In this document: positions 8,174 to 17,100 of the stretch, piece after piece
Layout of the letters: each line of letters begins with the position of its first letter
Numbering within the stretch: the first letter of the stretch is position 1
Assembly: GCF_034421375.1 (NCBI RefSeq)
Contig: NZ_CP139779.1
Location: 1,240,001 to 1,304,000, forward strand
Direction: 5' to 3'
Length of the DNA stretch: 64,000 nt
Source of the DNA: Microbacterium invictum
GTDB taxonomy: Bacteria; Actinomycetota; Actinomycetes; Actinomycetales; Microbacteriaceae
The notes under the pieces: model-generated
Databases searched by the model: none
Told to the model about the DNA's origin: nothing
The model's input: only the letters and a program-made list of their open reading frames with translations
Made by a program: the position numbers and the translations under genes

Positions 8174-8812
8174 GTGAGTGACGGATCGAGGGAATTCCAC
8201 AAGCCGGTGAGGCGCCCTGCAGAGCTGTTCGACCGCGTCTTCGCCTCGCGGGATCCTGCGGAGGTCTCACGCGTGGCGCACTCGACCGCGCAGGCCCTGC
8301 TGACGAGGGTGCGCTCCGAGCCCACCGCCGAGATCGTCGATCGCCTGGTGACGTTCACCGACCACCACGGAATCGACGATCTCGCGGAGCTGTGGTCTCA
8401 CGCCCCCGCCAAGAGCCTTCCGGGGGCGCTGTGGCGCCTGTACCTGCTGCAGCTGATGATCCACGACGATCCGCGCACCGCGGCGCTGCTGTACGAGCGC
8501 GGGCGTGCGGAGCTGGCGTCGGCGGACGAGGTCATCGCGGGTGCTCCGAGCCCCGCCGGCCCCGACGAGCTCGTCGAGCTGGTCGACACGCTGCTGCGCG
8601 GCCTCTTCCAGGGTGATTTCGCCGTCGCGCTCGACCGGGCGGCGGCGTTCTGTCGGGTGCAGGCGTCCGGGGCGAGTCACCTCGCCGACGACTACGAGGC
8701 CACCGAGCCCGATCGCGCCGGGGCACTGACCACCCGCGCGCTGCGCCTCACCGACTACGCGGTCGATCTCTCCGCCTGCGCGGGTCTCTGGCGCCGCGAC
8801 GCGCTCAGCTGA
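8174..8812 (+). CDS. Conserved actinobacterial protein of unknown function
   Basis: This 212-residue soluble, mostly helical protein has no signal peptide or TM segment. I recognise the type as a conserved Micrococcales hypothetical protein that some annotations label, without real basis, as an RNA polymerase subunit; no polymerase motif is visible. Helical stretches such as PGALWRLYLLQLMIHDDP and the DLSACAGLWRRDALS C-terminus look like a packed alpha-helical fold. The GTG start fits a leaderless TAACCT promoter. It is followed by the palindromic element at 8840-8917. Confidence 0.8.
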   Translation: MSDGSREFHKPVRRPAELFDRVFASRDPAEVSRVAHSTAQALLTRVRSEPTAEIVDRLVTFTDHHGIDDLAELWSHAPAKSLPGALWRLYLLQLMIHDDPRTAALLYERGRAELASADEVIAGAPSPAGPDELVELVDTLLRGLFQGDFAVALDRAAAFCRVQASGASHLADDYEATEPDRAGALTTRALRLTDYAVDLSACAGLWRRDALS

Positions 8813-8839
8813 CGCACGCCCTCGCCGGAAGACGATGGT

Positions 8840-8917
8840 GCCGGGCCGCAGAACGCCTCTCGGCGCATGGCCGCTCGCAGCGGCAGAAGATGGAGCCCGG
8901 GGTTACTGCGGCCCGGC
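8840..8917. other. Palindromic structured element (candidate ncRNA)
   Basis: Perfect 12-base inverted repeats (8840-8851 and 8906-8917) enclose two perfect hairpins: CGCC-TCTC-GGCG at 8854-8865 and GCCGCT-CGC-AGCGGC at 8870-8884. The result is a multi-branched fold of 78 bases. It would form on either strand, so orientation is not settled. It lies between the 8174 gene and pabC. No SRP RNA, tRNA or RNase P signature fits. Confidence 0.5.
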
Positions 8918-8961
8918 TACGACAGTCTAACCGACCTCCGACGACGGCTATTCCCGTCACC

Positions 8962-8967
8962 TAGGCT
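8962..8967 (+). promoter_or_regulatory. -10 hexamer TAGGCT, leaderless promoter of pabC
   Basis: TAGGCT ends 6 bases before ATG 8974. A start at the ATG would leave the upstream structured element outside the mRNA. Confidence 0.6.
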
Positions 8968-8973
8968 CGAGGG

Positions 8974-9858
8974 ATGACCTGGCGACACGCCCTGATGATC
9001 GACCCCGCCGCATCCGGCGCGGACCTCACGGATTTCACCGCGACGTTCTCCGACGTCGATCCGGCAGGGCCCGTCCTGAGCCTCGGAGAACTGAGCGCGC
9101 AGCGCGGCGACGGCGTCTTCGAATCCATCGGCGTCGTCGACGGGCACCCGCAGGACGTCACCGCGCACCTGGAGCGTCTCGCGCACTCGGCACGGCTGTG
9201 CGACCTGCCCCGCCCGCATCTGGGTCAGTGGCGGGCGGCGGTGCACGTCGTCGCCGAGCGCTGCCCGGCGGGGGAGAGCGTCATCAAGCTCGTCCTCAGC
9301 CGCGGCGTCGACCGGGGCCCTGCCCCCACGGCGTGGGTCACGGCGACGGCTGCGCCGGACTTCACGCGGGTCCGCCGGGACGGTGTCCGGGTGGTGACGC
9401 TCGACCGCGGCATCGACAGCGACGCGTCCGCGCGCGCCCCCTGGCTGCTCCTCGGGGCGAAGACCCTGTCGTACGCGGTGAACATGGCGGCGATCCGCGA
9501 GGCGCACCGACGGGGGGCGGATGACGCGGTCTTCGTGTCGTCCGACGGGATCGTCCTGGAGGCTCCCACCGCGTCGGTCATTCTGCGATTCGGCGACCGC
9601 TTCGTCACCCCCGAGCCCGCGGCGGGCATCCTCCACGGCACGACGCAGCTGAGCCTGTTCGCCTTCCTCGCCGCCCGCGGGTTCGAGGTCGGCTACGAGA
9701 GGGTGTCGGTCGATCGCCTGCAGCGGGCGGAGAGCGGATGGCTCGTATCGAGCGTGCGGCTCGCGGCACCGATCGCGCGGGTGGACGACCACCCGATCCC
9801 GGTCGACGCCGCGCTGACGGCATCCTTCAACGACCACCTGCTGAGCCCGCGCGGATGA
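8974..9858 (+). CDS. pabC: Class IV aminotransferase, probably aminodeoxychorismate lyase
   Basis: The 294-residue protein has the fold-type IV PLP enzyme pattern: RGDGVFESIGV near residue 47, the PLP Lys in LLGAKTLSYAVNMAA (about residue 159), GIVLEAPTAS near 192 and TPEPAAGILHGTTQ near 215. It most resembles PabC-type lyases that release p-aminobenzoate from aminodeoxychorismate in folate synthesis. D-amino-acid or branched-chain aminotransferase activity cannot be excluded from motifs alone. It stands alone, with no pabA or pabB nearby. Confidence 0.8.
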   Translation: MTWRHALMIDPAASGADLTDFTATFSDVDPAGPVLSLGELSAQRGDGVFESIGVVDGHPQDVTAHLERLAHSARLCDLPRPHLGQWRAAVHVVAERCPAGESVIKLVLSRGVDRGPAPTAWVTATAAPDFTRVRRDGVRVVTLDRGIDSDASARAPWLLLGAKTLSYAVNMAAIREAHRRGADDAVFVSSDGIVLEAPTASVILRFGDRFVTPEPAAGILHGTTQLSLFAFLAARGFEVGYERVSVDRLQRAESGWLVSSVRLAAPIARVDDHPIPVDAALTASFNDHLLSPRG

Positions 9859-9866
9859 CGTCGCGC

Positions 9867-9916
9867 GCCGCGCGACGGTACTCTCGCCGCGCGACGGTAC
9901 TCTCGCCGCGCGACGG
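9867..9916 (+). repeat. 19-bp tandem repeat between pabC and pstB
   Basis: Two identical 19-base units (GCCGCGCGACGGTACTCTC) at 9867-9885 and 9886-9904 are followed by 12 bases of a third. They occupy the 107-base convergent gap after pabC, which otherwise holds only GC-rich sequence. Confidence 0.9.
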
Positions 9917-9965
9917 GCCGAGCCCCCCAGCAGGGCGCGCCGCGCGGCGGAGGTTCGCGGGCTGC

Positions 9966-10745
9966 TTATCCGAAGCGGCCGGAGACGTAATCCTCGGTGG
10001 CCTGGACCGAGGGCGTGGTGAAGATGGTGGTGGTGTCGTCGTACTCGATGAGCTTGCCCGGCTTGCCGGTGCCGGCGATGTTGAAGAACGCCGTCTTGTC
10101 CGACACCCGCGAGGCCTGCTGCATGTTGTGGGTGACGATGACGACGGTGTACTCGTTCTTCAGCTCGGCGATGAGCTCCTCGATCGCGTAGGTCGAGATG
10201 GGGTCGAGCGCCGAGCAGGGCTCGTCCATCAGCAGGACCTGGGGTGACACGGCGATCGCACGGGCGATGCACAGTCGCTGCTGCTGGCCGCCCGAGAGGC
10301 TGGAGCCCGGCCGGTCCAGGCGGTCCTTGACCTCGTTCCAGAGGTTCGCGCCCTTGAGCGACTTCTCCACCAGGCCATCGGCGTCGGACTTCGACAGCCG
10401 CTTGTTGTTGAGCTTCACGCCGGCCAGCACGTTGTCGCGGATCGACATCGTGGGGAAGGGGTTGGGGCGCTGGAAGACCATGCCGATCTGGCGGCGGACC
10501 AGCACGGGGTCGACGTTCGAGCCGTACAGGTTGTCGCCGTCCAGCAGCACATCGCCCTCGACGCGCGCGCCGGGGATGACCTCGTGCATGCGGTTGAGCG
10601 TGCGCAGGAACGTCGACTTGCCGCAGCCGGACGGACCGATGAACGCGGTGACGCTCCGCGGCTCGATGTTGAGGGAGACGCCTTCGACGGCGAGGAAGTC
10701 GCCGTAGTAGACGTTCAGGTCGTTGACTTCGATGCTCTTGGACAC
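9966..10745 (-). CDS. pstB: Phosphate ABC transporter ATP-binding protein
   Basis: The 259-residue cytoplasmic ATPase powers high-affinity phosphate import. Walker A is [20 protein letters not shown] (about residues 33-52), the Q-loop is [11 protein letters not shown], the signature LSGGQQQRL (about 150), and Walker [14 protein letters not shown], with the His switch VIVTHNM. NRM and PFPMS-like segments are characteristic of PstB. The GTG start at 10745 is chosen because GAGGA lies just upstream. It is the last gene of pstS-pstC-pstA-pstB, 26 bases after pstA. Confidence 0.95.
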   Translation of the reverse strand: MSKSIEVNDLNVYYGDFLAVEGVSLNIEPRSVTAFIGPSGCGKSTFLRTLNRMHEVIPGARVEGDVLLDGDNLYGSNVDPVLVRRQIGMVFQRPNPFPTMSIRDNVLAGVKLNNKRLSKSDADGLVEKSLKGANLWNEVKDRLDRPGSSLSGGQQQRLCIARAIAVSPQVLLMDEPCSALDPISTYAIEELIAELKNEYTVVIVTHNMQQASRVSDKTAFFNIAGTGKPGKLIEYDDTTTIFTTPSVQATEDYVSGRFG

Positions 10746-10771
10746 GGTTCCTCTGATTCGGGTGGGAAGGC

Positions 10772-11881
10772 TCAGCGGCCCTTGGAGGGCGCGTAGAAGT
10801 TGGCGATGACGCGCGCGACGATGTTGAGGGCCATCACGATGAGGATGAGCACGAGCGCGGCGGCCCACGCGCGGTTGATGTAGGCCTCGGCGGGGATGCC
10901 CTGGTTCATGAACTGCGTGTACGTGAACACCGGGAGGGTCATCATGCGCCCCTCGAACAGGTTGTAGTTCATGCTCGTGGTGAACCCCGCCGTGATGAGC
11001 AGGGGAGCCGTCTCGCCGATCACACGGGCGATCGAGAGCATGATGCCGGTGACGATGCCGCCGATCGCGGTGGGGAGGACCACCTTGGCGATGGTCAGCC
11101 ACTTCGGCACGCCGAGCGCCAGGGATGCCTCGCGCAGCTCGTTCGGGACCAGCCGCAGCATCTCCTCGCAGGAGCGCACCACCACGGGGATCATCAGCAC
11201 CGACAGGGCGATGGCGCCCATGATGCCGAGGCGGATTCCCTGACCGAAGAAGATCGCGAAGAGGGCGTACGCGAACAGCCCCGCGACGATCGAGGGGATG
11301 CCGGTCATGACGTCGACGAGGAAGGTGATGCCCTGCGCGAGGCGCTTGCCCTCGCCGTACTCGACGAGGTAGATCGCGGTGAAGATGCCGATCGGGATCG
11401 AGATGATCGCCGCGGCACCGGTGATGAGGAGCGTGCCGACGATGGCGTGCAGCGCGCCGCCGCCCTCGCCGACGACGTTGCGCATCGACGAGGTGAAGAA
11501 CTCCGCCGACAGGCCCGCGACGCCGTTGACGACGGCGGTGATCGCCAGCGAGATCAGCGGGACCATGGCGATCGCGAAGGCGGTGGAGACGATGCCCGTC
11601 ACCAGGCGGTCCACGGCCTTGCGGCGGCCCTCGACGACGCTCGAGACGACCGTGATGAGCACCAGGTACACCAGTGCGGCGACGACCGCAAAGCCGGCGA
11701 TGTTGAAGCTGCCCTCGGGGGCGAGCGAGACGATGCCGAAGAGGATCAGGCTGAGCAGGATGCTCGCGCCCAGGATGCCCCACGGAGCCCACTTCGGCAG
11801 CCGCCCGGTGGTGATCCGCTGGTCGACGGTGAGCGTGGGTGCCGAAGGGGTCTCGGTGGGGGGAGCGGAGGTGATGGCCAT
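10772..11881 (-). CDS. pstA: Phosphate ABC transporter permease PstA
   Basis: The 369-residue inner-membrane permease has six or more hydrophobic segments and the ABC permease EAA-type loop around [20 protein letters not shown]. Its N-terminus has about 25 soluble residues and two extra TM segments before the core ([20 protein letters not shown] and [16 protein letters not shown]), so it is longer than the usual 280-300-residue PstA; such extensions occur in actinobacteria. It starts one base after the pstC stop, within the pst operon. Confidence 0.93.
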   Translation of the reverse strand: MAITSAPPTETPSAPTLTVDQRITTGRLPKWAPWGILGASILLSLILFGIVSLAPEGSFNIAGFAVVAALVYLVLITVVSSVVEGRRKAVDRLVTGIVSTAFAIAMVPLISLAITAVVNGVAGLSAEFFTSSMRNVVGEGGGALHAIVGTLLITGAAAIISIPIGIFTAIYLVEYGEGKRLAQGITFLVDVMTGIPSIVAGLFAYALFAIFFGQGIRLGIMGAIALSVLMIPVVVRSCEEMLRLVPNELREASLALGVPKWLTIAKVVLPTAIGGIVTGIMLSIARVIGETAPLLITAGFTTSMNYNLFEGRMMTLPVFTYTQFMNQGIPAEAYINRAWAAALVLILIVMALNIVARVIANFYAPSKGR

Positions 11882-11882
11882 G

Positions 11883-12836
11883 TCAGTTCGCTCCCGAGAA
11901 TTCCTTGCGCCGGCTGACGATCCAGCGGGCGAGCGCGTTGACGGCGAAGGTCACGATGAAGAGGATGAGGCCGGTGGCGATGAGTACGTTGACGTTCACG
12001 CCGTACGCCTCGGGGAAGGTCAGGGCGATGTTCGCGGGGATGGTGCTGGGGTTCTCGGACGTGAAGAGCCGGAAGGTCACGACGCCCGTGGCGGAGAGGA
12101 CCATGGCCACGGCCATCGTCTCGCCGAGGGCGCGTCCCAGACCGAGCATCGAGGCCGAGACGATCCCCGAGCGACCGAACGGGAAGACCGCCATCCGCAC
12201 CATCTCCCAGCGGGTGGCGCCGAGGGCGAGGGCGGCCTCTTCGTGGAGGACCGGGGTCTGCAGGAAGATCTCGCGGCAGATGGCCGTGATGATCGGGGTC
12301 ACCATGACCGCCAGCACCATGGCGGCGGTGAAGATCGTGCGCCCGGTGCCGGAGACGGGGCCGGCGAACAGCGGGAACCATCCGGCGTTGTCGACGAGCC
12401 AGGTGTAGACCGGCTGGACGGCGGGGGCGAGGACGAGGATGCCCCAGAGTCCGAAGACCACCGAGGGGACGGCGGCCAGCAGGTCGACGATGTACCCGAG
12501 GGTCTGCGCGAGACGCCGCGGGGCGTAGTGCGAGATGAACAGTGCGACGGCGACCGAGAGCGGCACGGCCATCACCAGGGCCAGGAGCGAGGCCCACAGG
12601 GTGCCGAAGGCGAGGGGCCAGACGTAGGACCAGAAGGTGGAGGTGAGGACCGAGGCGTTCTCGCTCGTCGCGGTGAGGCCGGGGATCGACTGGACGATGA
12701 GGAAGATCGCGACCGCGGCGAGGGTCACCAGGATCATCGAGCCGGCGAACAGCGCGGTGCCCGAGAACCAGCGGTCGCCGGGCCGCTGCTTCGGCTTCGT
12801 GCGGGGCTCGGCCGCCGGAGGAGCCAGAGTGGTCAT
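11883..12836 (-). CDS. pstC: Phosphate ABC transporter permease PstC
   Basis: The 317-residue permease pairs with PstA. ATG 12836 is preferred over in-frame codons further upstream because AGGATGAG precedes it and the protein then opens with a normal short cytoplasmic tail before the first TM segment (about residues 27-50). The permease loop is EEAALALGATRWEMVRMAVF, and LGLGRALGETMAVAMVL is a conserved PstC block. It lies 88 bases after pstS. Confidence 0.94.
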   Translation of the reverse strand: MTTLAPPAAEPRTKPKQRPGDRWFSGTALFAGSMILVTLAAVAIFLIVQSIPGLTATSENASVLTSTFWSYVWPLAFGTLWASLLALVMAVPLSVAVALFISHYAPRRLAQTLGYIVDLLAAVPSVVFGLWGILVLAPAVQPVYTWLVDNAGWFPLFAGPVSGTGRTIFTAAMVLAVMVTPIITAICREIFLQTPVLHEEAALALGATRWEMVRMAVFPFGRSGIVSASMLGLGRALGETMAVAMVLSATGVVTFRLFTSENPSTIPANIALTFPEAYGVNVNVLIATGLILFIVTFAVNALARWIVSRRKEFSGAN

Positions 12837-12924
12837 CTCATCCTGTTCTCGGGTGGGGTGGTGAGGTTCTCCCGGGGGAGAGGAACGGTGTCCGACCCGC
12901 CGGAGCGGGTCGGACACCGGGGTG

Positions 12925-14034
12925 TCACTCGGTGACGATCAGGTCGATCGCGGCCTGCATGTTCTCGCGCTGGGTGTCGGAGATCGGAGCGGAGCCGGCG
13001 GCCTCAGCCGCGGCGTCCTGGCCCTCGGGGCTGATGACGTACTCGAGGAAGCCCTTCACCAGCGGCGCCTGAGCGGCGTCGGCGTACTCCTCGCACGCGA
13101 TCATGTAGCTGACCAGGACGATCGGGTATGCGGCCTCATCGGGAGTGCGGTCCAGGGCGATCGCGAGGTCGCCGTCGGTGCGGCCCTCCTCGCGCGGCGA
13201 CGCGTCGACGATCGCCGACGCAGCCTCGGGGGAGAACGGGATGAACTCTTCGCCGACCTGCACCGCGACCTGACCGAAGCCCTCTGCGCGCGACGCGTCG
13301 GCGTAGCCGATGGTGCCCACGCCGCCCTCGACGGCGGAGACGACGCCCGAGGTGCCCTGCGCGGCCTCACCGGTGCTCAGCGGCCACACGCCGTCGGGCT
13401 CGTAGGTCCACACGTCGGGGGCTGCCTGGTAGAGGTAGTCGGTGAAGTTCTCGGTGGTGCCCGAGTCGTCGGCGCGGTGGACAGGGGTGATCACCTGGTC
13501 GGGAAGCTCGACGCCCTCGTTGAGAGCGGCGATGGCCGGGTCGTTCCAGTTGGTGATCGTGCCCGCGAAGATGCCGGCGATCGTCGCGGCATCCATGTTC
13601 AGCTCGTCCACGCCCTCGAGGTTGAAGATCACCGCGATGGGGGAGATGTAGGAGGGGAGCTCGACGATGCCCGAGCCCTCGACGCAGCCGTCGAAGGGGC
13701 CCTCGGCGATCTCGTCGGCGGTGAAGGCCCGGTCGGAGCCGGCGAAGGCGACCGCACCGGCCTGGAAAGAGTCGCGGCCCGCGCCCGAGCCCGAGGGGTC
13801 GTAGCTGACGGTGACGTCGGGGTTCGCGCCCTGGAAGCCGGCGGACCAGGCCTGGACCGCGACCTCCTGCGACGACGCGCCCGAGCCGACGAGCTCGCCC
13901 GAGAGGGTCGATTCGGCGGGGGCGTCGGAGGAGTCGCCACCGGCGGGGGCGGTCTCGTTGGCGGCGCAGGCGGTGAGCGTCAGCGCCGCGACGGCCGCGA
14001 CGGCGCCCAGCTGAGCAATGCGAGAGATCTTCAC
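12925..14034 (-). CDS. pstS: Phosphate-binding lipoprotein PstS
   Basis: The 369-residue protein begins at GTG 14034 with a lipoprotein signal peptide ending LTLTACAAN. Phosphate-binding signatures are visible: LVGSGASSQ, YDPSGSGAGRDSF (about residues 78-90) and the RADDSGTTENFTDYL block that contacts the oxyanion. It is the membrane-tethered receptor of the Pst importer and the first gene of the operon. A PHO box lies about 90 bases upstream, so phosphate starvation should induce it. Confidence 0.95.
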   Translation of the reverse strand: MKISRIAQLGAVAAVAALTLTACAANETAPAGGDSSDAPAESTLSGELVGSGASSQEVAVQAWSAGFQGANPDVTVSYDPSGSGAGRDSFQAGAVAFAGSDRAFTADEIAEGPFDGCVEGSGIVELPSYISPIAVIFNLEGVDELNMDAATIAGIFAGTITNWNDPAIAALNEGVELPDQVITPVHRADDSGTTENFTDYLYQAAPDVWTYEPDGVWPLSTGEAAQGTSGVVSAVEGGVGTIGYADASRAEGFGQVAVQVGEEFIPFSPEAASAIVDASPREEGRTDGDLAIALDRTPDEAAYPIVLVSYMIACEEYADAAQAPLVKGFLEYVISPEGQDAAAEAAGSAPISDTQRENMQAAIDLIVTE

Positions 14035-14088
14035 TGTGTGAGTCCTTCGGGTTGGGGATGTGGATACCCGGTGCAGGGTCCGAGGGGC

Positions 14089-14094
14089 ACGCTA
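14089..14094 (-). promoter_or_regulatory. Possible -10 hexamer TAGCGT of the pst operon
   Basis: On the minus strand TAGCGT follows the PHO box after 31 bases and precedes pstS by 54 bases. The spacing to the box is longer than expected, so the true -10 could lie nearer the box. Confidence 0.35.
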
Positions 14095-14125
14095 AGCATC
14101 GACTCTTAAGAGAGTGCGCTGGGCC

Positions 14126-14143
14126 GGTGAACGGGAGGTGAAC
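14126..14143 (-). promoter_or_regulatory. PHO box (two perfect GTTCACC repeats) upstream of pstS
   Basis: On the minus strand GTTCACC-TCCC-GTTCACC gives two identical 7-mers with an 11-base period, exactly the actinobacterial PhoP/RegX3 direct-repeat arrangement. It is placed upstream of pstS and could also affect the divergent gene at 14199. Confidence 0.85.
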
Positions 14144-14185
14144 GGGGCCCGCCCCCGCATGGCCGGCTGCGTTACCTTCTCTCGC

Positions 14186-14191
14186 TACGAT
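14186..14191 (+). promoter_or_regulatory. -10 hexamer TACGAT, leaderless promoter of the NRPS-like gene
   Basis: TACGAT ends 7 bases before ATG 14199, with no Shine-Dalgarno sequence. Confidence 0.55.
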
Positions 14192-14198
14192 CCGAGAC

Positions 14199-17100
14199 AT
14201 GCCCGAGCCCGAACCGGACCCTCAGCCCCCGCTGGCGGGTGCCGGTGGCGACCAATCGCCGCTCGATCGCGCCGCGGCCGCCGCCCCGCCGCGGACCCTG
14301 TGGGACATCATCCGCGAGACCGCGTCCCGTCACCCGGAGGCGTCGGCGCTGGATGACGGCTCGACGGCCCTGAGCTACCGCGAGACGGTACGCGCGGCGA
14401 GCCGTCTCGCGCTCCGGCTCCGCGGTGAAGCGGTGACCACGGGCGACCGGATCGGCGTGCGGATCGCCTCGGGCTCGAAGGATCTCTACGTGGCGATCCT
14501 CGGGATCCTCGCCGCCGGCGCGGCGTACGTGCCGGTCGACGCGGACGATCCCGACGAGCGGGCACGCCTGGTCTTCGGCGAGGCCCGCGTCGCCGGCATC
14601 CTCACCGACGGGCTCGTCTTCGTCGCCGGTGAGGGCAGGGCGTCCGTACCGACGCCACCGGACGCTCGGGATGGCGCCGTGCCGACCGACACGGCGGCTC
14701 TGGCCGCCCTCGCGCCGCCGACGCCCGACGACGACGCGTGGATCATCTTCACCTCCGGCTCGACGGGGGTGCCCAAGGGGGTGGCGGTCACCCATCGGTC
14801 GGCGGCGGCCTTCGTCGACGCCGAGGCCCGGCTTTTCCTGCAGGATGCGCCGCTGGGAGCGGAAGACCGGGTGCTCGCGGGGCTGTCGGTCGCCTTCGAC
14901 GCGTCCTGCGAGGAGATGTGGCTCGCCTGGCGTCACGGCGCGTGCCTGGTCCCGGCCCCGCGGGCGGTGGTGCGATCGGGCGAGGACCTGGCGCCGTGGC
15001 TCATCCGTCAGGGGATCACGGTGGTCTCCACCGTGCCGACCCTCGCGGCGATGTGGCCGCAGGACGCGCTGGAGAGCGTGCGGCTCTTGATCTTCGGAGG
15101 CGAAGCGTGCCCGCCCGAGCTCGCCGCGCGACTGTCGGTGGAGGGTCGCGAGGTGTGGAACACCTACGGGCCCACCGAGGCGACCGTCGTGGCGTGCGCT
15201 GCGCCGCTCGGGGGCGACGGCCCGGTGCGCATCGGTCTGCCCCTGGACGGCTGGGCGCTCGCCGTGGTCGACGCCGACGGCCGGCGGGTGGAACCCGGCG
15301 AGACCGGGGAGCTGATCATCGGCGGGGTCGGTCTCGCCCGCTACCTCGACCCGGCGAAGGACGCCGAGAAGTACGCGCCGTTCCCCCCGCTCGGGTGGGA
15401 GCGGGCTTACCGGTCGGGCGACCTCGTCCGGTACGACCCCGCGGGGCTGGTGTTCGTGGGTCGCGCCGACGATCAGGTGAAGGTGGGCGGCCGTCGCATC
15501 GAGCTCGGCGAGGTCGAGGCGGCGCTGCAGGACATCCCGGGTGTGGCTGCGGCCGCCGCGGCGGTGCGCACCAGCGACGCCGGAGTCCCCCTCCTCGTCG
15601 GATACCTCGTCGCCCCAGCGGACCTGGATCGTTCCGCCGCGCGGGCGTTCCTCGCCGAGCGGCTTCCCGCTGCCCTCGTGCCCCTGCTCGCCGTCGTCGA
15701 CGACCTCCCCGTCCGAACCTCCGGCAAGGTCGATCGTGCCGCCCTGCCGTGGCCGCTCCCCGGTGTCGAGATCGACGTCGGCGACCTCTCGCCCGACGAG
15801 GTCTGGCTGGCCGGCCAATGGCAGGCGGTGCTCGGCATGCCCGTGGCCGACCGCGAGGCGGACTTCTTCGACCTGGGCGGCGGCTCGCTCGCCGCGGCGC
15901 AGCTCGTGTCGCGTCTTCGGGCCCGGGTGCCGGAATTCTCGGTCGCCGACATCTACGACGTGCCGCGACTCGGCGCGATGGCGAAGGCGCTCGGAGCGGT
16001 CGCCGAGGATGCCCGCACCGACTTCCACCGGCCCGTGCCCACACCCCGCCGCGCTCAGTGGGCGCAGACGCTGCTGGCGGCGCCCCTGTTCGTCTTGAGC
16101 GGCATCCGGTGGCTCCTCTACCTCCTCGCCGCCTCGGCGCTCCTGCGGCTCGTGCCCGGCTTCGAGGCGCTCCCGAGCGCACCGTGGCCGATGATCGTCG
16201 TCGGACTGCTGATCTTCGCCACGCCGCTCGGCCGGATGGCGATCGCCGCCGCGGCGGCGAGGCTCCTGCTCGCCGGCGTCCGGCCCGGCGACTACCCCCG
16301 CGGCGGGAGCGTGCACCTGCGGCTCTGGCTCGCCGAGCAGATCGCCGATCAAATCGACGCCGTCGGGCTCGCCGGCGCGCCCTGGGTGGTCTACTACGCC
16401 CGCGCCCTCGGGGCGAAGGTGGGCCGAGGCGTGGACCTTCACACCCTCCCGCCGATCACCGGGATGCTCGAGGTCGGCGACGGGGCCGCGATCGAGCCGG
16501 AGGTCGACCTCACCGGCACCTGGATCGACGGCGACGTCGTGCGGATCGGCCGCGTGCGGATCGGTGCCAACGCCACGGTCGGTGCGCGTTCGACGCTGGC
16601 TCCCGGCACCCGCATCGGTCAGCGGGCCGAGATCGCCCCGGGATCGGCGGTGTTCGGCCGGGTCAAAGCCGACCAGTCGTGGGCGGGATCGCCGGCCGTC
16701 CGGGTCGGCGAGGTCGCGGCCGGGTGGCCGGTGGACCGCGCCCCCGCGCCGACCCGGTGGCTGTGGGCGTACGCCGCGGCATCCGTCCTGCTGGCACTCC
16801 TGCCGATCGCGGCGTTCTCGCTCGGCGGCCTCGTGGTGGCCGCGGGGATCCGCGGGGCGGATGACCTGGGAGCCGCGTTCCTCGGCGCCCTCGCCCTGCT
16901 CGTCCCCGGGGTCCTCGTGGCCGGGATCGCCTTCGCCGGTGCGGTGGTCGTCACGGTGCGGCTGCTGTCCCTCGGGCTGAAGGAGGGCACCTTCCCGGTG
17001 CGAAGTGCGAACGGATGGCGCGCCTGGACGATCGAGCGCCTGCTCGACTCGGCACGCACCATCCTCTTCCCGCTCTACTCGAGCCTGTTCACCCCGGTGT

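Noticed and set aside
8840..8917. Assignment of the palindromic element as SRP RNA, tRNA-Sec or 6C RNA
   Set aside because: It lacks the GGAAGGAAGCAGC-type SRP loop, has no T arm or anticodon, and its hairpin loops are not runs of C.
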